Assembly: GCA_028279185.1 (NCBI GenBank) | Contig: JANQSS010000043.1 | Span: forward strand, 113,830-177,829 | Origin: Saprospiraceae bacterium | GTDB taxonomy: Bacteria > Bacteroidota > Bacteroidia > Chitinophagales > Saprospiraceae | Length of the DNA stretch: 64,000 nt | Direction of reading: 5' to 3' | Shown here: positions 28,101 to 35,900 of the stretch, piece after piece | How the letters are laid out: each line of letters begins with the position of its first letter | Numbering within the stretch: the stretch's first letter is position 1 | Position numbers and translations under genes: made by a program | The notes under the pieces: generated by a model | The model's database searches: none | What the model saw: the letters and a program-made list of their open reading frames with translations, nothing else | Told to the model about the DNA's origin: nothing

Positions 28101-29426
28101 AATGGGCTTGAAGAGAAAGTAGACTATTTATATTTTAAAAATAACCAAAAGATAACCTTGTCAGATGAGATAAAGTTCTGTATAAATTACTTATCTGAAG
28201 ATGTATATGGAATACTAAACGCAGACCAAAATGACTTTCTAGGAAATATATTGGGAAAAATGGCAGACGCCATATTAGCAAGCATCGGTAACACACAAGC
28301 TAAAAACCCCGCCTTGTCAACCGTTTCGCTTTTTAAACAGGCAAATTTTTCACATAGTGAAAGGAATCATATAATGAGTCATTTGTTCGATCCGATAAAC
28401 TTAGACTCCGTTTTTATAATACAAAGATTATCATATCACTTTTATTTAAAAGCCGGTAAACGATATTCTGCCATCTTTCAATATAAGAAAATGCTGTATG
28501 TCTTACGTGACAAGGTAGACGGAGCTAATGCGATACAACTAACTGAAGAATTATTAAATTCAATCTTCGCCATACCCCTAAATTCCCTTTCATTAATTAA
28601 CGAAACGGCAAGTAGGTCGCAGCTCTCCAAATATCGTATTGTCACCAATTCAAAAAGCGGATATACCTCGTTTTTATATAACAACCTAAGCACATCACCG
28701 GAAGTTAAAGAATGGATATTGCTTGGAGAGTCAATCAAAATTAAATCCAAGCTCATTACCGAATCTACTTTTTACATTGGTTCACACTCAACCATATCAA
28801 GTATTTTTACACGAATAATTGAATTGAAATTTGCTGCCGAAAGATACTTTCGAATCTTGAGCAAGGATAAAAACATGGATGACTTATATCAATTAGAAAT
28901 CAATCTATCAAGTGATCTTACTAAGTTTAAAGATGTGTTTATTCCGTCATTAGCCAACGGGTTTACAGCGTTAAATGAAATTTATCGAAGTCTAAATGCA
29001 TATGGCGTTAGTTATGTTTTTAATTATAGTTTTTTAGCTGCCATTTGCGAACGACTTGGAAAAATGTGTTTGCTTATTGAGGTTTGTAAAACAATTGAAA
29101 AAAAGAACGGAACAAACTATTTACTCCAGAAGTTAGAACAAATGCAAGGTCCAAACATTAGTCTAGCATTGGACCCATACGAACACCTTGAAAAAGCTGT
29201 TCTTTGTTATCAACTGTCGCTTCAAACACATACGGAAGGCACCAGCTATAAAGAAATGTCCAAAGATCTATTCTTCCTAGAAGACGACTTAAACGACAAT
29301 TTGGTTCATTTTTGTGCTTCAATAGAACGATACCGGATAAATAGCGGGAGAATAGATAAGAAAATTGAAGATATAAATAAATTGTTAAGAACATCAAAAT
29401 TAGTGAAATATGAGGCTTATGTCTGA
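25197..29426 (+). CDS. Large KAP-like P-loop NTPase with inserted membrane helices and TPR-like region
   Basis: 1409 residues. Walker A G65-x-R-G-M-G-K71-T lies in an AAA+/STAND-like ATPase module. Two transmembrane helices (about 134-155 and 162-186) are inserted before Walker B FVIDELDK (298-305), the arrangement known from KAP NTPases. A sensor-like strand FIFIGGREM follows near 361. The remaining 900 or so residues are helical; residues about 690-780 look like TPR (ILGDLYFYDEQFDDAIIHF, LGLCYEKRRMFDNAYMAY) and another TPR-like unit lies near the end. No enzymatic effector domain is evident. It overlaps the next gene. The composition is AT-rich compared with neighbours outside the block. 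It might be a defence or signalling ATPase; this is inference. Confidence 0.8.
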   Translation: MNEPIKIKSIYLPLFDYKFAHGSIEVIKNNIDDQFVGRRYIIKKLKLLIDNKFSSTKRGAYLIAGYRGMGKTSLVKKAISECSTENIEEFHIALSQGDVNELELLRQIASSLNIFVNTSIVGKHTRRKLSKTASSTSLALIFIILFVLQSIILPQYDANDLPHIIMFFVIWLLLFSLTRNILTWFLNIRLKHHQINYGKSIVKTNSILQSRLYSSYSIENQPPSGFSIGTENPISNIGNFLISILQGGGNSEVNRTDYDIAKPKEIEHYIKNLLKSLNLLRDFCDSHSTHNRVPNFIFVIDELDKIEPDYVNFLSKIKQDYQSNSATRDYHISAWRSRGLVMSKLLANLKNFLNTAHAKFIFIGGREMYDAALADVADRESFFSSIFNEVIYVPSFFKDKLTTQSGVTQLTESYLCRLLFDDNKRKTLGYLQERYSIKNLYDYYVVEHQNILNSKESQLKLLHTLQNLVIFLTYRSNGSPKKLMELIDGMVEQLDISMPAIRKKLTQNHLVLIPQVDESSGSGHMFLKISFRKQYQINLHANIYRPYLIINSKHLKALGDKLLYSSAFIIDHILKFHKSSFSWRNLEHVPDIILANKDPNFRKYHTELMSFLLKQHLRRTVNSIYQYKFNSKIAGELRYSSKISESSSAAFNFTLDESLHLKTHYEMELKKIKAMNSMGNAGSNHNEALIHSILGDLYFYDEQFDDAIIHFTHCVDKLTPTHNVHEKSSMYGLTLLTRSQLSLGLCYEKRRMFDNAYMAYSTLVHDIRNIFSAYQSSQESTIWETPYKHLSLLQKPALALLAIADKGRQDGITYDNLERNFEEYISFLNLSIQKDILFPINREGRYLSKVNYDEIKAQSYELKEENYIPKELRTDKKRIVTLLADYYYSVGSILFFKNQIFYKLLYSRHKHDNSYHPTDEVLSKQVIKQIHLKTTTYQPSQSAYLYYLHALSMFNCPYRENIERLKFGNGLEEKVDYLYFKNNQKITLSDEIKFCINYLSEDVYGILNADQNDFLGNILGKMADAILASIGNTQAKNPALSTVSLFKQANFSHSERNHIMSHLFDPINLDSVFIIQRLSYHFYLKAGKRYSAIFQYKKMLYVLRDKVDGANAIQLTEELLNSIFAIPLNSLSLINETASRSQLSKYRIVTNSKSGYTSFLYNNLSTSPEVKEWILLGESIKIKSKLITESTFYIGSHSTISSIFTRIIELKFAAERYFRILSKDKNMDDLYQLEINLSSDLTKFKDVFIPSLANGFTALNEIYRSLNAYGVSYVFNYSFLAAICERLGKMCLLIEVCKTIEKKNGTNYLLQKLEQMQGPNISLALDPYEHLEKAVLCYQLSLQTHTEGTSYKEMSKDLFFLEDDLNDNLVHFCASIERYRINSGRIDKKIEDINKLLRTSKLVKYEAYV

Positions 29427-29964
29427 GGAAAACATTCTCTATGTTGGAAGATCTGACAAAGTTAAATTGGAAATCAGAGAAGCCTTGAAAACCAGGTTCG
29501 GCCATCATCCATTCTATTATGACATTCAATTGGCATTGGGAGAAAGTGATATGATTCTTGAGCCCAGTGAAAGGCTAATCGTAAAAAACATTTTTAAAAT
29601 ACTATTAGGTATGTATCTAAATAAGTTTCATTCCTATTACCGGTCATTCTTATTGAAAAAGATAGATTCTAGGCAACAAGTTCAAAGATTTTCTAGTGCA
29701 CGTGTATCTGAATCCTTGGATAATACAGTCAATGTGGTCGTTCAAAATTTTATCACGAATATAAATAATATTAAGACTTCAAAAAAAGATATAATTATCT
29801 TCTTTTGTAGGTCAAACATAGATTCCATTCAAAATTTAATTTCATACGAAAGTAAATTTCATCAAACAAACGAAAAGGATATTAGGTCGATATCTGAACA
29901 ATTTAAGGTTATGAAAATTAAAGCAATCAGAAGGATAATTTTAAATGAAGTAGAACTTCTGTAA
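29419..29964 (+). CDS. Uncharacterised protein coupled to the KAP-like NTPase
   Basis: 181 residues from ATG 29419 (MSEENILYVG); an ATG at 29410 would add three residues. Either start overlaps the NTPase gene, so the two genes are coupled and probably work together. The sequence is mixed helix and strand with a hydrophobic segment (IVKNIFKILLGMYLNKF) that is too polar to be a certain membrane helix, and a late DIIIFFCRSNIDS strand. No family recognised. Transcription may end at the strong palindrome 29982-30012. Confidence 0.75.
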   Translation: MSEENILYVGRSDKVKLEIREALKTRFGHHPFYYDIQLALGESDMILEPSERLIVKNIFKILLGMYLNKFHSYYRSFLLKKIDSRQQVQRFSSARVSESLDNTVNVVVQNFITNINNIKTSKKDIIIFFCRSNIDSIQNLISYESKFHQTNEKDIRSISEQFKVMKIKAIRRIILNEVELL

Positions 29965-29981
29965 AAAGAAAACCTGTGCAT

Positions 29982-30012
29982 ATAATTGACGAAATAATAT
30001 TTCGTCAATTAT
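29982..30012. terminator. 14-bp perfect palindrome after the NTPase operon
   Basis: ATAATTGACGAAAT (29982-29995) and its exact reverse complement (29999-30012) are separated by three bases. It could be a bidirectional terminator, but the GC content is low and there is no T-run, or an operator. It sits 17 bases after the stop of the small downstream gene. Confidence 0.45.
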
Positions 30013-30027
30013 GGTTACTTTATGTGT

Positions 30028-30035
30028 TACTTTTG
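30028..30035 (+). promoter_or_regulatory. Isolated TAnnTTTG element
   Basis: TACTTTTG matches the -7 consensus on the plus strand, 16 bases after the palindrome. There is no TTG box at the right distance and no plausible plus-strand gene downstream, only the antisense of the secreted-protein gene. It may be chance or drive an antisense RNA. Confidence 0.2.
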
Positions 30036-30177
30036 CACCGAATTAGCCTTTGCAAATCAATTTATACCTTGGCACACGCAACAATATTTTGTCATCAAAA
30101 AATATAACCGGAACTATAATGCTGTTTGTCTTGCGCTGCAGATCTCACAGCGAATGTTTTGAGGAGAATCACTTCTT

Positions 30178-31947
30178 TTACTTGCGCTGCATCCATTGTT
30201 CCCTGAGTTCCAAGTTGTACGGCCCCTCTCTCTCTGGGTCATATTTTCGTCTACCCTTATCCGTTCCTGTTTTTTCGACTTCAACCTGTACTCGATTTTC
30301 TCGTGCAAATTTATCATTGCGGACACCTGTTACTTGCCAGCTGACCTCAATATTCGGTTCATCGGTTTTAATTGTAAATACATTGTTTTCAATTTTTTCC
30401 CAAATGACGGCCTGTGCAAACGAGCCGATTACGGTTAGTTGATAACGATAGTCGATATTTAAGGCATTGAAATAGGTTGGCAGTTCGACGCGTGCCGTTC
30501 CGGTTTCATCGGTTGTCACATTTCCATTGTATATATTCATCATATCCGGACTTTCGACAAAGGAGTGGTACAACCATTTATTTTCAGGATCGAGCGGATG
30601 GTCAATTTTGAATGTACCGCTGGTTTTTGACAGTACACCATTTATATCAAAATCACCTTCTGCGTCAATCGATCCACCCGCCGCATCAAAACCTAGCGCA
30701 ACAAATGCCGATCCAATTAATTTTGAAATGCCAAAAATATCATAGAATTGCTGGGCAGAATTTGAAAAGTTATTGCAGAAAAATCCAAATTTATCCATTT
30801 GTGCACTAAAGTCGACAGCCCCCGGTGGAATTATTGCAAAATTTCCATCGAAAACCAAATTATTATTTAGCGGATCAAAATGCATGTTGTTTTCGTCGCT
30901 ACCATTGAAAAAGTTGATTCCATCATATTTGTATCGCGAACCCATGTCATTGGTTTCATCTTTAATTTCCAATTCGTCGGACTGTAAATTAGCCTTCATT
31001 GATTCGGACGTGTTGTTATCTACTTGCTGAATCTCTAACCCATCTCCACTCGTCAACCCCACGTAATTGGTGATCGAAGTCAATGGATTATCTAAGAAAA
31101 TATCCATGCCCAAGCGCGGGATGGAGCCACTACTTGTGTATCCACTGCTAAAGCCAAATGATGAGCCATCTGCATTAAATCCGAATAATGTTGACCCCAC
31201 CGACGTTTCTTGGACAGAAGGCGAATCCGATTCAGTCAATTGTTGAACAGGAGGTGTTGGGAATGTAGGTCGAAAGAATTTTAATCCGAGAGATGGAATT
31301 TCCAACAAAATTCCATGATCAGTGGGATTTTCACCATGCATGCCAACTTCTAATTTGTGCCGAACTCCTACCTCATCCAGATAATACACTTCGCCAAGTA
31401 CACCCCCCTCAGGCTGCATATCATTGTTAATTCGGTCTAGATCCTCGTCGGACATGATCAGTCGGGCAGAGATAAGTGATCCAGCTTGAATCTCATTTAT
31501 AATATCGGCATACGTGCCCGTGACCGTCCCTGCATCCTGAGTCAACATTATGCTGATATTAAGTAAATCACCTGGATCGGAAAGTCTTACCTGGTTATTA
31601 CCTTGATTATCCCGATATATCAGTGCGGGTGGTGACTGCACTTGCACTTGATAAAAAGTCGTGTCATCGTCTAGCATTCTAAATCGGCCTGCATTGGCAT
31701 CGAACTCCATACGCACGTCTCCCGAGTCATCGACCAATTGGATAAGGGACAATTGCACGGTGTCAGTATTTGTCGCTGATTTCAATACGCCATCGTCATC
31801 AGCCAGGACTATCTTACTGCCGCCATTGGCCAGATCTTTTGATTTAATCGAACCTCTCACATCGAGTTCAATATTTTGGCTAAAAGAAAAGAGGTATGCT
31901 GTGCTTAACAAAGCAACCGTCAACGCAGTTTTGAGTATTGATTTCAT
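30178..31947 (-). CDS. Secreted protein with tail-fibre-like C-terminal domain (paralogue of 11347-12663)
   Basis: 589 residues. A signal peptide ending FSFSQ leads into NIELDVRGSIKSKDLANGG, similar to the start of the 11347-12663 protein. A long repetitive beta-rich body follows (VDDSGDVRMEFDANAGRF, RDNQGNNQVRLSDPG). The C-terminal domain begins FKIDHPLDPENKWLYH (about residue 468) and ends near QVTGVRNDKF, aligned with the other protein along its whole length. It is probably surface-exposed or secreted; function unknown. It separates the two AT-rich systems but looks like ordinary chromosomal sequence for this genome. Confidence 0.8.
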   Translation of the reverse strand: MKSILKTALTVALLSTAYLFSFSQNIELDVRGSIKSKDLANGGSKIVLADDDGVLKSATNTDTVQLSLIQLVDDSGDVRMEFDANAGRFRMLDDDTTFYQVQVQSPPALIYRDNQGNNQVRLSDPGDLLNISIMLTQDAGTVTGTYADIINEIQAGSLISARLIMSDEDLDRINNDMQPEGGVLGEVYYLDEVGVRHKLEVGMHGENPTDHGILLEIPSLGLKFFRPTFPTPPVQQLTESDSPSVQETSVGSTLFGFNADGSSFGFSSGYTSSGSIPRLGMDIFLDNPLTSITNYVGLTSGDGLEIQQVDNNTSESMKANLQSDELEIKDETNDMGSRYKYDGINFFNGSDENNMHFDPLNNNLVFDGNFAIIPPGAVDFSAQMDKFGFFCNNFSNSAQQFYDIFGISKLIGSAFVALGFDAAGGSIDAEGDFDINGVLSKTSGTFKIDHPLDPENKWLYHSFVESPDMMNIYNGNVTTDETGTARVELPTYFNALNIDYRYQLTVIGSFAQAVIWEKIENNVFTIKTDEPNIEVSWQVTGVRNDKFARENRVQVEVEKTGTDKGRRKYDPEREGPYNLELREQWMQRK

Positions 31948-32405
31948 GGATGAATTGTTTTAAGAAGATGAATAAAATGTCTTCTCAAAGGTCTACCGGA
32001 AGGCCTGAATTAAGGCGTACAAATCCGACATGATAGGCTACAGATGGGACAGAATGGGTGTAACACAGGTTTTTGGTGCTGTGGTTCATGTTCCAAAAAG
32101 GACTATTTCCCTGATAGTTGGTTTAGCCTTCAACCTTTGCCTCATTGAAAAACGCATAAGCCATTCCTTGGTTTCTATCCACCTTGTGGGATGCATTTAG
32201 GGCAGGTATAGATCGGAATTTATGCTACAGATTAAAATCACAGGTTCAATCAATGAAAATTAGACCTGTATGTCCATCTATTGATAAGCTTGACAGATTC
32301 CGAATTATTTAATCAACATATTCGTTAGACTGGAATTAACCACCAACTATTGAATTACACAATTAGGCTACAAGTCGACCTGTTATAAAGCTCTTGATAT
32401 ATTAT
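31948..32405. other. 458-bp intergenic region
   Basis: It lies between two minus-strand genes and contains the upstream region of the secreted-protein gene. A short plus-strand frame of about 55 codons near 32029-32196 has no homology I can recognise. No RNA gene or obvious repeat was seen. Confidence 0.4.
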
Positions 32406-32954
32406 TCACTCTTCTTCCAATAAAGTTAAAAACTCATCATATGAATCTCTGGTAATTAGTACCTCCTTTGGCGGATTAATAATGGTCTCCCATCTTTGTA
32501 ACCTTCTATTTCGTTGATTTTCTATTCCCTCTTTTTGTCGTTCATCTTCCGCCATCAAAATTTGTAAATTCATTTGTTCCTCCGCGAATATTTCATACAT
32601 TCTAAGTATTTGAAATCCCCAGAGTTCGCTAACCTTTTTTTCTACAATTCGTTCTGCTTGTTGAACCCTAATTATAAATTCCGTTTCTTTCTCTTTGGAT
32701 TTTTTCAGTATCGCATCACTGGAAAAGGATGCTGCTCCAAGGCTTAATAAAACATTCCAATCAAAATCACTCTCTAATTCATTGGGAACATTATACCTAA
32801 CAATACTGAAATTTTGACAATACTCCTTAAACCATTTTTGGTCAGTTATTTCGCCAGTTATAGGTCCATATAAATTTTCATATGCAGACACAATTTCTTT
32901 TTTTTCATTACTTTCTCTTAATTCTTGAATAAACGTTTGGAAATTAAACAACAT
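32406..32954 (-). CDS. Free-standing copy of the nitrilase-ATPase fusion's C-terminal domain
   Basis: 182 residues. Residues about 37-157 align with residues 1274-1398 of the preceding gene's product: both have K-W-[FY]-x-x-Y, then P-N-[EK]-L-x-x-D-F-x-W-x-x-L-x-x-L-x-A-x-S, and end in an amphipathic E-x-x-R-x-x-x-x-x-x-x-R-N-x-x-L-x-x-W helix. It is a small helical domain of no named family. It is last in a three-gene minus-strand unit, 8 bases after the large gene, suggesting a partner or inhibitor that uses the same interface. Confidence 0.8.
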   Translation of the reverse strand: MLFNFQTFIQELRESNEKKEIVSAYENLYGPITGEITDQKWFKEYCQNFSIVRYNVPNELESDFDWNVLLSLGAASFSSDAILKKSKEKETEFIIRVQQAERIVEKKVSELWGFQILRMYEIFAEEQMNLQILMAEDERQKEGIENQRNRRLQRWETIINPPKEVLITRDSYDEFLTLLEEE

Positions 32955-32962
32955 ACTATCGT

Positions 32963-35900
32963 TTATTTTGTATTTATAAAACTACTTCTCACATTTCTCC
33001 AGTGGGATAGCTGATTATTTCTTGCTATTAAAAGTCTTTTCCGTTCATGCTCACTTGTTTCAATCAAATACTGAAGTCTTATATGTTCCATAATGAATAT
33101 TTTGAAAAGACCTTTTGTTTGGTTCGCATTTAAATTTTGCACACTCACACTTTTAATATCATCTCCTGATTCTACAGCTATTTTACAATAAACGTTACCA
33201 TCCTCAGCTCTCGACAACTCCACACTTCCTGATAACGAAGACGCACATAATTGGATTAAAATAGGCCAACTGAAGTCATTTCTCAATTTGTTCGGAGTTT
33301 GAAATGATATGGATGACATATTAAATTTCGAAACATACTTTATATACCATTTCTCTTTGTTGATTGATTCAGTCAAGGGCTCAACTTCTTGGCTATATAA
33401 TACTATACTTTCATTATTTACGTTTACAAAATTTTTAATATCAAAATAATCGAGCCCAATGTTCAAGTGCTCTATAGCGCTATTACTTATTTCAGGATTA
33501 GTCCTTAATATTTCCAAACAATTATCGATTTTATACCGAGACAAAAATTTATTGTGTTTGTAGTTTTGTTCTTTATCCCAAATACGACTCTTTAACAAGA
33601 AAGGTGGAATTTTCTTACCGTTAATATTTGTCGATACAATCGCTTGGTAGTTATCCAAGTCAATCAATGGGTTCTTATGTTTTGACGGCATTGCTAATTG
33701 TATTTCAGATGATATTATTTCGGCATCCAGATTTCCTATTCTAAATGAAATCAATGTCCCGCAATTTCCAAGAACCGATTCTATTAAACTATCCGGGTAC
33801 ATTTTGGTGTATTGACTATACAGCTTAAGTTGATTTAAATATTGGTTAGCAAGAACCATAGATAATTTGTACTTCCTTGCTTCACTTAACATTGAAGCGA
33901 AAGTAGAGCTTGCGAAGTTTTGGAACTCATCTACATAAAGTGTGAATAATTTTCGTTCATTTGGCGGTAATTTGGCTCGGCCCATAACAGCGTAATTTAA
34001 TTTTGCCACTAATACCATTCCCAGTAGACTTGAATTTAGTTCTCTAAGTTTTCCTTTGCTCAGATTCACCAGTATAATTTTATCCTCATTTATTACCCTG
34101 TTAAAATCTATCATAGATCTTTGCTGGCTTACGATATTGCTTAATAAGTAGTTCGAAACCAGCGGCGCAAACTTGGATTGAAAATAAGGCAGCATTTCTT
34201 TCTCTTCTCTTGAATTCAAATTTTCGAACATCATCCAGAAATCTTCTGATATTCCAGAGCCCTTAATCGATTCTTTTACTTCACCCCTAAATTTCTCATC
34301 AATAAATAGTTTGGAAACATCGGCTAGAGTAGTTAACTCTTTTCTCTTGTTACGATATTCCATCAACGAGGTGACTCCCTCCCTGAAATAATGTTGAATG
34401 CGTGGGCCAAATATTTCAACTCCATAAAGTTTAATAAAAATTGATACCGCCTCCTCTATTACAAAGGCCTTGTGCGCCTCATCATCATAATCTGCCTCAA
34501 AAATATTTAGTCCCGGTGCAAAGTTTGTATCTCCAGGATCAAAAAATATAATGTCCCTTCTTCTTTCATTGGGAATTCGGGACAATATCAAATCTATTAA
34601 GTCACCATGCGGGTCTATTACCATAAGACCCCCTCCATTTAATATATCTTGAGAAATCATGGATGCGAGAAAATACGATTTCCCTGTTCCTGTTTTACCA
34701 ATTATATGAGCATGCCTATCTCTATTATTTTCTTCCCAATAGAACGGCTCAGTATTTTGAGCCCTGGATAAAAAAGTATCACCCAAATAAATACCCTCCT
34801 TTGGTACCTCATATTTATAGTCATTAAATGACAGTTGTATTTGGCCAAAGTGTTTCTTAGCAAAACCTGGGATACTTCCAAATGGGAATCGTAGCAAATG
34901 ATATAGTTCTTTTTCACAAACTTTAAAATGTTTGTCCTTGACGTCACTTACTTCATACCTACCTATCCCAGAGATCTCATGAGCTATTGTATGGATGAGA
35001 AGGTTGTTTTCGTTCAATTTATGTTCGGTTTGAACCCAAATACTGCATCTAAAATCAGGAGAAAAAGAGCTGGAGGTGTTTGGAGAGTAAAGCGGATGTT
35101 GGAACTGAAATGAACTCGAAGCCTCTTGTAAATCCTGAAGATCTCTCAAAGTGCTGTTGACGTTAGTAATTATTTCTGGTTTATCCTGTTTTCTTGGCTC
35201 TTCGATTTTAATAGTATACCCCTTTTCACTGCTATCAGGTCGGTAAATTCTTAATGAATAAATGTTAATTCCTTTTATTGACGAAAGTACTTTGATTATA
35301 TTAGAAGCCTCCCCTCTGCCTTGAAACAGGAATCTTTCGGACTGGTCGGTTTTTTTAGGGTTGATAAATTTCTTATTACTTGAACTCTTATTAATAACAA
35401 AGTCTTTAAACCAAATACTGTCGACTTCCACAGGTTCAATCGTGATACCAATGAGCCGAATGTTTATAGTTATGAACATTTCTTGACAAAGGGATACCAA
35501 TGAATCATTATCTTTAAAATCGAATCCGAAAAGCAAAAGTACCTCCGTTCTACTACCTTCATCTTGATTTATAGAGTTCGATGTGATAAATCTGTATTCA
35601 ATAAATTTAATAGCACCAAGTCCCTTTAATATATCTATTAACTGGGTAATTAATCGAATTTGATAGGCAATACCAATGTCTTCACTAGGAGAGGACGTTA
35701 TTCTAACACAAAAATTGAACTCCGTTTCATTATTTTGCGTTACAAACTTTTGAAACGAGTGTTCTTCATTGCTTTTTAATTTATGAAGACTGTTTAACTC
35801 GGGATAAGCAACATGTTGATTCGATGAATATGCAATTATCACGCCGTGTTCTCTAAGTTTTCTTAGTTTTTGATTCAGTTTAGATAAAAGGCTATCATAT

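Noticed and set aside
30050..30442. 130-codon plus-strand ORF after the palindrome, preceded by a TAnnTTTG box
   Set aside because: Mostly antisense to the secreted-protein gene and Cys/Ser-rich without any pattern; the promoter box has no TTG partner.
31948..32405. Possible remnant of a transposase or small gene in the 458-bp gap
   Set aside because: The short frame near 32029-32196 has no recognisable motif and no inverted-repeat ends are present.
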